Of a stretch of DNA of 64,000 nucleotides, positions 1-8,167 are shown in pieces; position 1 is the first letter of the stretch; the number at the start of each line of letters is the position of its first letter. The notes beneath the pieces are model-generated. The model was given only the letters and a program-made list of their open reading frames with translations, had not been told where the DNA came from and did no database searches. The position numbers and the translations under genes are program-made. Source of the stretch: Actinopolymorpha singaporensis (GTDB taxonomy: Bacteria > Actinomycetota > Actinomycetes > Propionibacteriales > Actinopolymorphaceae); NCBI RefSeq assembly GCF_900104745.1, contig NZ_LT629732.1, positions 4,513,981-4,577,980 of the forward strand. The letters are read 5' to 3'.

Positions 1-1
1 G

Positions 2-880
2 CGTAGCGTCCGGGAGATTTGGCGGTTCGGCGGCCCGGAGCGCGGCCCGGGCACGCGCTTGTACGCCGGCACCGCAGACGCCGGGCTGTTCACCTCCGGC
101 GACGAAGGCGAGTCCTGGACGCTCGTGGAGAGCCTGGACGCGCACCCGACGCGGCCCTTCTGGGACGTGCCCGCCACCGCCGGCAGTCTGCACAGCGTGG
201 TGCTGGACCCCGCCGATCCCCGTCGGATGTGGGTGGGTGTCGCCGGCGCAGGCGTGTTCGGCTCCGTGGACGGCGGCGCCACCTGGGAGCCGCGCAACTA
301 CGGCCTGCCACCCGCACCGCCCGGACACCCCCATCCGGAGGTGGGCCGGCACGTGCACAAGCTCGCGATCGACCCGACGCCGCCGCACCCGCTCTACCTC
401 CAGCACCGCGGCGCCGTCTCGACGTCGACCGACGGTGGGCATTCCTGGCGGCCCGTGCCCGGGAGACTCCCTGGCGCGTTCGGCTTCCCGCTCGCCGTCG
501 ACCGACACGGAGCCCTCTACGTCGCGCCGCTGGCGGGTCCGGCCGAACGCTACATGCCAGACGGCCGGCTCGGGCTGTACCGCTCGACCGATGCCGGGAC
601 GACCTGGACCGAATGCCGGCAGGGGCTTCCGGCGACACCGCAGTACGTTTCCGTCCTCCGCGACGCGGTCGCGGTCGACGACCTCGACCCGGTGGGGGTC
701 TACTTCGGCACCACGTCAGGAGAGCTCTACGCCTCCGCCGACGGTGGCGACACCTGGCGGCGGACACCCGGACAGTTCACCCGGGTCACCAGTGTGCGAG
801 CCCGTGTGCTCGACCCCGGTGCCGCCACGTGGTTCGACGCCGAGGCCCTCACCGACCGGCTCGGCGCCGGCACGCCCTGA
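2..880 (+). CDS. Asp-box (BNR) repeat beta-propeller protein, 5' end cut by window
   Basis: The frame is open from the first bases of the window, so the gene starts upstream; the TTG at 59 is inside the protein because the residues before it (EIWRFGG) fit the fold. Five Asp-boxes of the S-x-D-x-G-x-[ST]-W type are visible (SGDEGESW, SVDGGATW, STDGGHSW, STDAGTTW, SADGGDTW), spaced about 50-60 residues apart, as in sialidase/VPS10-type propellers often annotated as exo-alpha-sialidase or photosystem-stability-like. No catalytic sialidase residues can be assigned from this fragment. The substrate is unknown. Confidence 0.85.
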   Translation, partial: RSVREIWRFGGPERGPGTRLYAGTADAGLFTSGDEGESWTLVESLDAHPTRPFWDVPATAGSLHSVVLDPADPRRMWVGVAGAGVFGSVDGGATWEPRNYGLPPAPPGHPHPEVGRHVHKLAIDPTPPHPLYLQHRGAVSTSTDGGHSWRPVPGRLPGAFGFPLAVDRHGALYVAPLAGPAERYMPDGRLGLYRSTDAGTTWTECRQGLPATPQYVSVLRDAVAVDDLDPVGVYFGTTSGELYASADGGDTWRRTPGQFTRVTSVRARVLDPGAATWFDAEALTDRLGAGTP

Positions 881-895
881 GCGGGCATGGAGCAA

Positions 896-939
896 CCACC
901 CACCCGGGGGGCTCCCACCACCCACCCAGGGGGCTCCCA
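896..939. repeat. two 22-bp direct repeats between convergent genes
   Basis: Two adjacent 22-bp units (896-917 and 918-939) beginning CCACCCACCC and differing at one base lie between the stops of the propeller gene and the minus-strand orphan. No convincing terminator stem is seen here. Confidence 0.7.
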
Positions 940-948
940 CCAAGCCGG

Positions 949-1710
949 CTAGGGACCGTCCGGGCCAGCTGCGGGGCGGGGCCGGGCACACGCGGCGACA
1001 AGGGCGCGCCGCGCGGCGTGCTCGAGCCGGCGCAGCGCCCGCCGCCGGGAGTCGGCTTCGTACGCCGACGCCGAGCCGCCCTCATCGACCAAAGCGAGCT
1101 CGCAGACCAGCAGGCACCGCCGGGCCCGGGTGGCCAGCGCCTCCGCGCGCGGGGCGTATCCGGGCGGCAGCCCGTCGCGGGAACGGCTGCCCACCTCGCG
1201 CAGGTCTGTCAGCGCCTCGGCCATCTCCGGCCGCCACCGGGCGACGTCGAGGTCGGCGAGGGTGTCAATCACCTCTTGCAGGGTGTGCGCGAGCTCCAGG
1301 GAGGCGTCGCCGAATCCCTCCGGAGGCGCGGGCGTCGCGGCGTACACGCGCCACTGGACGCCGGCCCCGATCACATGCGGCACCAGGCCGAGGCCCGCGC
1401 CCTCGCACACGACCGCCTCGCCCGCCTCGATCGCCGCCTCGGTGAACGCGGGCGGGCCGGCCAGCCCGAGCGGGTCGCCGGGCACCGGCAGGGCGGGGGA
1501 GACGGCCCGGGTGCCGAGGTTGCGCAGCGTGCCCAGCGACAGCAACAGCGGCACCGGCTCGTCCTGACCCGGCAGGCCGATGACGTGGTGGGCGGCGTCG
1601 TCGGCCCGGACGGCCTCGTCGGCCTCGTCCAGGCTGGTCGCGCCGAGCAACCAGGAGTTGGCCCAGGTCGCCAGCCGGACCGCGCGGGGCACCATCGACA
1701 TGGTCGACAT
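949..1710 (-). CDS. conserved protein of unknown function
   Basis: A 253-residue protein with no motif I recognise. I chose the ATG at 1710; longer versions start in the leader of the divergent ABC gene, and ATGs at 1701 and 1695 are alternatives. It is Ala/Leu/Gly rich, soluble-looking, and ends in a basic, Ala-rich tail. The first 60 residues (starting MSTMSMVPRAVRLATWANSW) resemble actinobacterial conserved hypotheticals. It is transcribed divergently from the ABC ATPase, 110 bp apart. Codon use is like its neighbours, so it is probably real. Confidence 0.75.
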   Translation of the reverse strand: MSTMSMVPRAVRLATWANSWLLGATSLDEADEAVRADDAAHHVIGLPGQDEPVPLLLSLGTLRNLGTRAVSPALPVPGDPLGLAGPPAFTEAAIEAGEAVVCEGAGLGLVPHVIGAGVQWRVYAATPAPPEGFGDASLELAHTLQEVIDTLADLDVARWRPEMAEALTDLREVGSRSRDGLPPGYAPRAEALATRARRCLLVCELALVDEGGSASAYEADSRRRALRRLEHAARRALVAACARPRPAAGPDGP

Positions 1711-1820
1711 GGGTTCCAGCGTAGGGTCCCGCTCCGACAGGCGCGGACCGGTGGAGGCCGGGCGGTGACGCCCTGATCCGCACGCGAGCACGGCGGCGTC
1801 GTGCCGTAGGTTGTGCACCC

Positions 1821-2606
1821 ATGGGGTCTGTACTCGAGCTCACCGACGTCACGATCACCCGTAACGGCACCAAGCTTCTCGACGCGGTGACCTGGTCCGT
1901 CGAGGACACCGACCGGTGGGTGGTGCTCGGTCCCAACGGTGCCGGCAAGACGACTCTGCTGCAGATCGCCTCCGCCCGGATGCACCCCACCAGCGGCACC
2001 GCGACCATCCTCGGGGAGACCCTGGGGCGGGTCGACGTGTTCGAGCTGCGTCCCCGTATCGGGCTCACCAGCGCGGCGATCGCCGACCGGATCCCCCGGC
2101 ACGAACGCGTCGACGACGTTGTGGTGTCGGCCTCCTACGCCGTGCTCGGCCGCTGGCGGGAGGCCTACGACGACGTCGACCACGAACGCGCCCGGCAGCT
2201 GCTCGCCTGGCTCGGTGTGGGTGAGTACGCCGACCGCACGTTCGGCACTCTGTCCGAAGGCGAACGCAAGCGGGTGCAGATCGCCCGGGCCCTGATGACC
2301 GACCCCGAGCTGCTCCTGATGGACGAGCCCGCGGCGGGTCTGGACCTCGGTGGGCGGGAGGCGCTCGTGCGCACCCTCGACGAGATCGCCTCGGACGACT
2401 TCGCCCCGGCCACGGTGCTGGTCACCCACCACGTCGAGGAGATCCCGCCGAGCTTCACCCACGTCCTGCTGCTGCGCGGCGGCACCGTGGTGGCCGCCGG
2501 CCCGATCAGGGAGACGCTCACCTCCGCGGCGTTGTCGGAGACGTTCGGCCTGCCGCTGAAGGTGGTCCGCTCCGACGACCGGTGGACCGCGCGAGCTGGC
2601 CGCTGA
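1821..2606 (+). CDS. ABC transporter ATP-binding protein (stand-alone)
   Basis: A 261-residue ATPase subunit. Walker A GPNGAGKT is at 37-44, the signature LSEGERKR at about 144-151, Walker B LLLMDEP at about 164-170, and the H-loop histidine at about 203. No permease or binding-protein gene lies next to it, so its transporter partner is elsewhere or it belongs to the ModF/YlmA-like group of single ATPases seen in actinobacteria. The substrate cannot be inferred. ATG at 1821 is only 9 bases after a GTG and has no strong Shine-Dalgarno sequence. Confidence 0.9.
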   Translation: MGSVLELTDVTITRNGTKLLDAVTWSVEDTDRWVVLGPNGAGKTTLLQIASARMHPTSGTATILGETLGRVDVFELRPRIGLTSAAIADRIPRHERVDDVVVSASYAVLGRWREAYDDVDHERARQLLAWLGVGEYADRTFGTLSEGERKRVQIARALMTDPELLLMDEPAAGLDLGGREALVRTLDEIASDDFAPATVLVTHHVEEIPPSFTHVLLLRGGTVVAAGPIRETLTSAALSETFGLPLKVVRSDDRWTARAGR

Positions 2607-2676
2607 TCTGCGGGTTGTCCACAATTTGTGACCTGCCGGTGGGCAGAAGAAGGCCGTGATCGCATAGGTTTTGACT

Positions 2677-3150
2677 ATGGGCAACCTGCTCGCCTGGATC
2701 AGCGAACACCTGTGGGTGGCGTGGGCGGTGCTCGCGGTGGCGCTGGCGGCCGTCGAGCTGCTCACGCTCGACCTGGTGTTCTTGATGGTGGCCGCGGGGG
2801 CGGCCGCCGGGGCGCTGACGGCCCTGGTCGGCGGCGGGCCGGTCATCTCGGTGGTGGTCGCCATCGTCGTGGCGATGGGAATGCTCGCGGCGGTACGCCC
2901 GGTCGCGCTCCGGCACCTCAAGGAGGCGCCGACGATCCGCACGGGTATATCCGCCCTGGTGGGCAAGACGGGTGTGGTCGTCGAAGAAGTCAACTCCCAC
3001 GGTGGGAGAGTCAAAATCGGGGGAGAGGTCTGGTCGGCTCGTCCGTACGACGAGCATTCGACGATCGAACCCGGCAAGTCCGTCGACGTTCTCTCGATCG
3101 AGGGCGTCACCGCGTACGTCCATGAATCGGAGCAGCCGTGGCACCTCTGA
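2677..3150 (+). CDS. NfeD-like membrane protein
   Basis: A 157-residue protein with hydrophobic helices at roughly residues 8-35, 38-55 and 57-73, followed by a small C-terminal OB-type domain (VGKTGVVVEEV ... GEVWSARP), the usual build of short NfeD proteins. I used the ATG at 2677; a TTG two codons upstream is possible. Its last 13 bases overlap the start of the SPFH gene. NfeD and SPFH proteins are known to work as membrane-microdomain partners, so the pair is likely co-translated. Confidence 0.9.
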   Translation: MGNLLAWISEHLWVAWAVLAVALAAVELLTLDLVFLMVAAGAAAGALTALVGGGPVISVVVAIVVAMGMLAAVRPVALRHLKEAPTIRTGISALVGKTGVVVEEVNSHGGRVKIGGEVWSARPYDEHSTIEPGKSVDVLSIEGVTAYVHESEQPWHL

Positions 3151-4304
3151 TCTTCTTTCTGGTATTAGCGATCCTCGTGGTCGTCGTCCTGGCCAGGTCG
3201 GTCCGGATCATCCCGCAGGCGCGGGCCGGCATCGTCGAGCGCCTGGGCCGGTTCGCCCGCACCCTGGGGCCCGGCCTGTCGATCATCGTCCCGTTCGTCG
3301 ACAAGGTGCGATACACCATCGACCTGCGTGAGCAGGTGGTCTCGTTCCCGCCGCAGCCGGTGATCACCGAGGACAACCTCGTCGTCTCCATCGACACGGT
3401 GATCTACTTCCAGGTGACCGACCCGGTGGCCGCGACCTACGAGATCGCCAACTACATCCAGGCGATCGAACAGCTCACCATGACCACCCTGCGCAACATC
3501 GTCGGTGGCATGGACCTCGAGCGGACCCTGACCAGCCGCGAGCAGATCAACACCGAGCTGCGCGGCGTCCTCGACGAGGCCACCGGCAAGTGGGGTGTCC
3601 GGGTCAACCGCGTCGAGCTGAAGGGCATCGACCCGCCGCCCTCCATCCAGGACTCGATGGAGAAGCAGATGCGCGCCGACCGCGACAAGCGGGCCGCGGT
3701 CCTCACCGCGGAGGGCGTCCGCCAGTCGGCGATTCTCACCGCCGAGGGTGAGAAGCAGAGCGCGATCCTCACCGCCGAGGGTGAGAAGCAGTCGCAGATC
3801 CTGCGTGCACAGGCGCAGCGGGAGTCGCAGATCCTGCGGGCCCAGGGTGAGGCACAGGCCATCGAGACGGTGTTCAACGCCATCCACGAAGGCGAGCCCG
3901 ACCAGCGCCTGCTGTCCTACCAGTACCTCCAGATGCTGCCGAAGATCGCCCAGGGCGACGCGAACAAGCTGTGGATCGTCCCCAGCGAGATCGGCAAGGC
4001 GCTGGAGGGCATCGGCTCGATGGTCGGCAAGTTCGCCGAGGAGGGTGAGACCCCGCCGGCACGTCCGGCCGACGGCATCCGCCGCCGCACGCCCAGACCC
4101 GAGGTCACCGCGGCGGCGGTCGAGGCCGAGGAGGCCACCGACACCGCCCTGCAGGACGCGGAGTCGGAGGTGCAGGCGGCGATCGCCGCTGCCGAGGACG
4201 CGGCCAAGGGCGGCCTGGGCGGGCGGCGCCAGCAGGAGACCGGGACCAACGGGGATTCGGCGGGACCGGCGCAGCCGGCCGCGCAGGAGCCCCGGCCGGA
4301 GTGA
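3138..4304 (+). CDS. SPFH/Band 7 (stomatin-like) protein
   Basis: A 388-residue protein with one N-terminal membrane helix (residues 3-20), the prohibitin/stomatin core (VERLGRFARTLGPGL, then DLREQVVSFPPQPV), and a long helical segment carrying near-identical repeats ILTAEGEKQSA and RAQ/GEAQA (about 190-240). An acidic Ala-rich tail of about 95 residues follows, longer than in typical QmcA proteins. GTG start at 3138 with GGAG seven bases upstream, overlapping nfeD out of frame. It probably scaffolds membrane microdomains and protects membrane proteases or transporters. Confidence 0.93.
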   Translation: MAPLIFFLVLAILVVVVLARSVRIIPQARAGIVERLGRFARTLGPGLSIIVPFVDKVRYTIDLREQVVSFPPQPVITEDNLVVSIDTVIYFQVTDPVAATYEIANYIQAIEQLTMTTLRNIVGGMDLERTLTSREQINTELRGVLDEATGKWGVRVNRVELKGIDPPPSIQDSMEKQMRADRDKRAAVLTAEGVRQSAILTAEGEKQSAILTAEGEKQSQILRAQAQRESQILRAQGEAQAIETVFNAIHEGEPDQRLLSYQYLQMLPKIAQGDANKLWIVPSEIGKALEGIGSMVGKFAEEGETPPARPADGIRRRTPRPEVTAAAVEAEEATDTALQDAESEVQAAIAAAEDAAKGGLGGRRQQETGTNGDSAGPAQPAAQEPRPE

Positions 4305-5062
4305 GCGAACTCGGATACCTCGCCGTCTTTCTCGCGGGGGCGGCCGCCGGCACGATCAACGCCATCGTCGGGTCGGGAACGCTGATCACGTTCCCGACCC
4401 TGATCGCGTTCGGGATCCCGCCGGTCACCGCCAACGTCTCCAACACCGTCGGGCTCGCCCCGGGATCGGCCGCGGCCGCCTGGGGCTACCGCGCCGAGCT
4501 CGCAGGGCAACGCGCCCGGCTGATCCGGCTGGGCTCGATGTCCGTGCTCGGTGCGGTCACCGGCGCGATCCTGCTGCTGGTGCTCCCCCCGAGCGCGTTC
4601 GACATGATCGTGCCGGTCCTGGTGGGCCTCGGCGTCCTGCTGGTGATCCTGCAGCCGTGGCTGTCGCGGTGGCTCGCCGACCGCCGCAAGGAGCCGGTGC
4701 ACCGCCACCACGGCGGCTGGCTGCTGATGGTGGCGATCTACCTGACCGGCGTCTACGGCGGCTACTTCGGCGCCGCCCAGGGCGTGCTGCTGATGGCCAT
4801 CCTCGGGATCGGGCTGGACGAGGCACTGCAGCGGGCGAACGCCGCCAAGAACGTCCTTGCCGGCCTCGCCAACGCCGTCGCGGCGGTCTACTTCATCTTC
4901 GTCGCGCACGTGGCCTGGATCCCTGCCCTGCTGATCGCCGCGGGTTCCATTCTCGGTGGTCTGTTCGGCGCCCGGGTGGGGCGCAGGCTGTCGCCGATGC
5001 TGCTGCGCGGCGTGATCGTCGCTGTCGGCGTGATCGCGATCGTCATGCTGCTGCGCCGGTAG
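4301..5062 (+). CDS. TauE/SafE family sulfite exporter-like permease
   Basis: A 253-residue membrane protein with about eight hydrophobic segments. It carries the family signatures GTINAIVGSGTLITFPTL near the N terminus and GVYGGYFGAAQGVLLMAILG in the second half. The GTG start overlaps the SPFH stop by four bases (GTGA), so translation is coupled. Family members export sulfite, sulfoacetate or other organic anions; the actual substrate is not shown by the sequence. Confidence 0.92.
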   Translation: MSELGYLAVFLAGAAAGTINAIVGSGTLITFPTLIAFGIPPVTANVSNTVGLAPGSAAAAWGYRAELAGQRARLIRLGSMSVLGAVTGAILLLVLPPSAFDMIVPVLVGLGVLLVILQPWLSRWLADRRKEPVHRHHGGWLLMVAIYLTGVYGGYFGAAQGVLLMAILGIGLDEALQRANAAKNVLAGLANAVAAVYFIFVAHVAWIPALLIAAGSILGGLFGARVGRRLSPMLLRGVIVAVGVIAIVMLLRR

Positions 5063-5163
5063 TCCGCCGGCGACGTCGGGCGACCGCCGTTCTCGTTGGC
5101 TTCCGGGACGGCCGCGAACCCGATAGCGTTCGGGACGAGTGTCCAGCGAATGGGGGAGCGGTC

Positions 5164-6192
5164 ATGACGGACATCGAGGACCGGCCGGCCCGGTCACGGC
5201 TCACGCTCACCGGGGTCAGCTCGCGTGCGTGGGAGCACCCCGCCGACCGCGGTGCTCTGGTCGCCGTCCGCCAGCTCAAGGGCTTCGACGTCGTACTCCG
5301 CAAACTGTCCGGCCTGATCAACGAACGCGCACTGCGGCTGATCTTCCTCGGCTCCGCGGTGCGCGCGGGCGACCGGCAGTTCCCCAAGGTGTACAGGGTG
5401 TACGCCGAGGCCGCTGCCACGCTCGACGTGCGGGAGCTGCCGGAGCTGTACGTCATGACCGGGCCGATGCCCAACGCCATGTGCATCGGGCTGGACAAAC
5501 CGTTCATCGTCGTCAACAGCGGGCTGATCGACCTCCTGGACGAGGAGGAGCTGCGGTTCGTCCTCGGCCACGAGCTCGGGCACGCCCAGAGCGGCCACGC
5601 GCTCTACCAGTCGGTGCTGGTGTTCCTGATCCGGCTCAGCGGTGCGATCGCCTGGATGCCGCTCGGGGTTCTCGGCCTGCGAGCGATCATCGCGGCCCTG
5701 ATGGAATGGTCGCGCAAGGCGGAGTTGTCAGGGGACCGGGCCGGTCTGCTGGCCTGCCAGGACCCGGCCGCCGCGCTGCGCACCCACATGAAGCTCGCCT
5801 CCGGTGGGCACCTCGAAGACGTCGACGCCACCGCGTTCCTCGCCCAGGCGGCGGAGTACGACGCCAGCGGCGACCTGCGCGACAGCGTCCTCAAACTGCT
5901 GCTCCTGGAGGCCCGCAGCCACCCGTTCCTCGCCGTCCGCGCGGCCGAGCTGCGGCACTGGGTGGACCACGGTGAGTACCGCCGCATCCTCGACGGCGAC
6001 TACCCCCGGCGCGAGGACGACGCCAACGCCCGGATGAGCGACGAGGCCCGCCGGGCGGCCGACTCCTACCGCGAGGCCTTCGCCCGGTCCCAGGACCCGC
6101 TGGCGAAGGTCTTCGCCGACCTGGGCGGCGCGGTCGACGGCGTACGCGACAAGGTGAACACCTGGTTCGGAAACCGGTCCGGCTCGAGCTGA
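5164..6192 (+). CDS. M48 family zinc metallopeptidase (HtpX-like)
   Basis: A 342-residue protein. The zinc site HELGH is at 136-140, with a conserved downstream ELSGD segment (the E is the likely third ligand). One or two hydrophobic stretches follow the active site (about 147-180). It lacks the N-terminal double membrane anchor of classical HtpX, so it may be only loosely membrane attached. GGGGGAG ends seven bases before the ATG at 5164. It follows the NfeD-SPFH-TauE run by 101 bp; SPFH proteins often control membrane proteases, which makes this neighbour suggestive. Confidence 0.9.
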   Translation: MTDIEDRPARSRLTLTGVSSRAWEHPADRGALVAVRQLKGFDVVLRKLSGLINERALRLIFLGSAVRAGDRQFPKVYRVYAEAAATLDVRELPELYVMTGPMPNAMCIGLDKPFIVVNSGLIDLLDEEELRFVLGHELGHAQSGHALYQSVLVFLIRLSGAIAWMPLGVLGLRAIIAALMEWSRKAELSGDRAGLLACQDPAAALRTHMKLASGGHLEDVDATAFLAQAAEYDASGDLRDSVLKLLLLEARSHPFLAVRAAELRHWVDHGEYRRILDGDYPRREDDANARMSDEARRAADSYREAFARSQDPLAKVFADLGGAVDGVRDKVNTWFGNRSGSS

Positions 6193-6243
6193 CCGCCGCC
6201 CCGGACGCCCCTCGGCGGCATGGGTGCGCGGCCGGTGGCAAGG

Positions 6244-6807
6244 TCAGGTTGGCAGCCCGAGGTCGTCCAGCACCTCCGCACCGGGCAACCCGGCGAGCGC
6301 CCGGCCCGGAACCAGCAGCTTCGACCGGCGCAGGCCGCTGCCCACGACGACGCCCGCCGACTCGGCCACCCGCCGGTCCACGAGCACCGGCCAGTCCGCG
6401 GGCAGCCCGAACGCGGTGATCCCGCCGTACTCCATGCCGGTGCGGGCCACCGCGTCGTCCATCGGCGCGAACGACGCCTTGCGCGCGTCCAGCCGACGCC
6501 GGACCACACCGTTGACGTCCGCCCGGGTGGTGGCGAGGACCATGCACGCGGCGTAGCGGGTCTCGCCCCCGCGTTTCCCCGCGATGATCACGCAGTTGGC
6601 GGAGGCGTCCAGCGCCACGTCGTACGCCGCGCAGAAGGCAGCCGTGTCGGCGAGTTCGGGATCGATCTCGGCGACCTGGAACTCACCGGCTGGTATGTCG
6701 GAGTGGTCCCACTCACGGATGGCAGCGGTGACCGGTGGGGCCAGCAGGTCGGTTCGGTCGAGCGCGGGCACGGCCTTCAGCGTGCCGAACGCGGAGGGGG
6801 TGCTCAT
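6244..6807 (-). CDS. YbaK/EbsC-type aminoacyl-tRNA deacylase
   Basis: A 187-residue protein of the YbaK/prolyl-tRNA deacylase fold, which hydrolyses mischarged tRNAs. Visible family pieces are the DTAAFCAAYDV segment, CVIIAGKRGG with the conserved lysine, and the glycine-rich EYGGITAFGLP near residues 125-135. Start chosen at ATG 6807, preceded by GAGGA; an ATG at 6816 is possible. It is convergent with the M48 gene (51 bp between stops). Confidence 0.88.
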   Translation of the reverse strand: MSTPSAFGTLKAVPALDRTDLLAPPVTAAIREWDHSDIPAGEFQVAEIDPELADTAAFCAAYDVALDASANCVIIAGKRGGETRYAACMVLATTRADVNGVVRRRLDARKASFAPMDDAVARTGMEYGGITAFGLPADWPVLVDRRVAESAGVVVGSGLRRSKLLVPGRALAGLPGAEVLDDLGLPT

Positions 6808-6843
6808 CGTCCTCATTGTGCCGTCAGCGGCTCCGCACGGTCC

Positions 6844-6882
6844 GCATCGACCCGGCATCGACCCGGCATCGACCCGGCATCG
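6844..6882. repeat. 11-bp tandem repeat between divergent genes
   Basis: Three perfect head-to-tail copies of GCATCGACCCG (6844-6876) plus six bases of a fourth. They lie in the 169-bp gap between the deacylase start and the winged-helix gene start, so they are likely in promoter or leader DNA and may vary in number between strains. Confidence 0.85.
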
Positions 6883-6976
6883 GGTGGATTCCCTCCGCGG
6901 CGGGGACGTGGAGGACCGCAGCTGTCCTGCACGGGTCGTACGGTCAGGCGATGAGCCCGCGAACGGAGTACGACTC

Positions 6977-7969
6977 GTGACGGCCGCCCTCAAGGTCAGC
7001 CGGGTCCAGGCGGTCGCCCACCGGCTGAGGGCACACCATCTGGTCGACCGGATGCCCGCCGGCAGCTACGTCGAGGCCGCTCGGTACGGCCTGCAGGACT
7101 CCGCCCCGCGGGCGGCACTGCTGTCACTGCATGCTCGGGTGGACGCCTGCGAGCCGACCGCGTGGGAGGCCGCCGGGTTGCTGCAGACCTACAGCCCGCG
7201 GATGGCCGTCCACGTCCTGCCGGCCGCGGACTTCGGCGTGTTCACCGTCGGGCGGGTACCCGACGATCCGGCCCTCAGGCGGGAGGTCGAGGAGGCCGCG
7301 GACGAGGCCTGCCGGGTGCTGGCGGGCGAGCCGGTGCGAGGGACCCGCCTGTCGCGGGACGAGGGTCGGCAGGTGCGGGTCGGCGCGGCCAGTGGGCGGA
7401 TCGCCGTCCGGTGGGACACCCGGTCGCTCACGGTGCGGGAGATCGCCGCACCGGACATCGACCCCGCCGTGGCTCGGGCCGAGCTCGCCCGGCGGCACCT
7501 GCACGCCTTCGGGCCGACGACACCGCGGACGTTCGCGTGGTGGGCGGGGATGCACCCACATGGCGCCCGGCAGGTGTGGCGGCAGTTGGCCGGCGAACTG
7601 CTTCCGGTCGACTTCGAGGGTCAGCCGGCGTGGATCCTGGCCGAGGACGAACACGCGGTACGCCAGGCCGGGGAGGTACGCGGGGTGCGGCTGCTGCCGG
7701 CGGAGGACCTCGGGCTGCTCGGCGCGGACCGGGCAGGGCTGTTCGTGGGCCCGGCGGCGCATCGCAAGGCCACGTCGTACGACTGGTACCACCCCAACGG
7801 CATACTGGTCGACGGTCGGCTCGCCGGGCAGTGGGGACGGCGCGGTGGCCGGGTCGAGATCGGCCTGGACCGCGCGCTCGCCGGGGCGGTGCGGGACGCC
7901 GTGGCCGCCGAGGCGCTGTCGATGCCCGTACCCGGCGCCTCGATGCGGGTGGAGTTCCTCGACCGCTAG
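6977..7969 (+). CDS. winged-helix DNA-binding protein (AlkZ/HTH_42 superfamily)
   Basis: A 330-residue protein matching the winged-helix family PF06224 that includes the DNA glycosylases AlkZ and AlkX, which unhook crosslinked or alkylated bases. Family landmarks are RAHHLVDRMP near the N terminus, LQDSAPRAALLSLHARV, PRMAVHVLPAADF, and FAWWAG near residue 187. I cannot place the catalytic QxQ/QxD motif with certainty, so it may be a non-glycosylase member. GTG at 6977 has GGAG eight bases upstream; an in-frame extension to 6584 is not protein-like. Confidence 0.85.
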   Translation: MTAALKVSRVQAVAHRLRAHHLVDRMPAGSYVEAARYGLQDSAPRAALLSLHARVDACEPTAWEAAGLLQTYSPRMAVHVLPAADFGVFTVGRVPDDPALRREVEEAADEACRVLAGEPVRGTRLSRDEGRQVRVGAASGRIAVRWDTRSLTVREIAAPDIDPAVARAELARRHLHAFGPTTPRTFAWWAGMHPHGARQVWRQLAGELLPVDFEGQPAWILAEDEHAVRQAGEVRGVRLLPAEDLGLLGADRAGLFVGPAAHRKATSYDWYHPNGILVDGRLAGQWGRRGGRVEIGLDRALAGAVRDAVAAEALSMPVPGASMRVEFLDR

Positions 7970-7978
7970 CACCGCCCC

Positions 7979-8019
7979 GCCCCGGCCCTGGCCGGCCCCG
8001 CCCCGGCCCTGGCCGGCCC
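7979..8019. repeat. two 21-bp GC-only repeats after the winged-helix gene
   Basis: The unit starting GCCCCGGCCCTGGCCGG occurs twice with a 21-bp period just after the stop. The run is self-complementary in part (GGCC cores) and may act as a transcription stop, but there is no T-tract. Confidence 0.6.
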
Positions 8020-8093
8020 TGCCCGGTGCCCATGCCTTCTCCCGTTCGCGAGGATCCCGGAGACAGCGGCGACCTACGCCTATGCCTGTACCT

Positions 8094-8107
8094 ATACCGA
8101 CCGGTAT
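8094..8107. promoter_or_regulatory. inverted repeat upstream of MFS gene (operator candidate 1)
   Basis: ATACCG-AC-CGGTAT, perfect 6-bp arms around two bases, 61 bp before the MFS start. It is AT-richer than its surroundings, as expected for a repressor site. Confidence 0.55.
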
Positions 8108-8135
8108 GGCTAGTCGGCTGCTAACCTGGCGCGGG

Positions 8136-8151
8136 TAAACCGATCGGTTTA
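8136..8151. promoter_or_regulatory. perfect 16-bp palindrome upstream of MFS gene (operator candidate 2)
   Basis: TAAACCGATCGGTTTA is its own reverse complement and ends 16 bp before the ATG at 8168, overlapping the expected promoter or leader. Palindromes of this sort are typical TetR-family operators at efflux genes; no TetR gene lies in the window. Confidence 0.65.
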
Positions 8152-8167
8152 GTCGAGGGAGCGGTGC

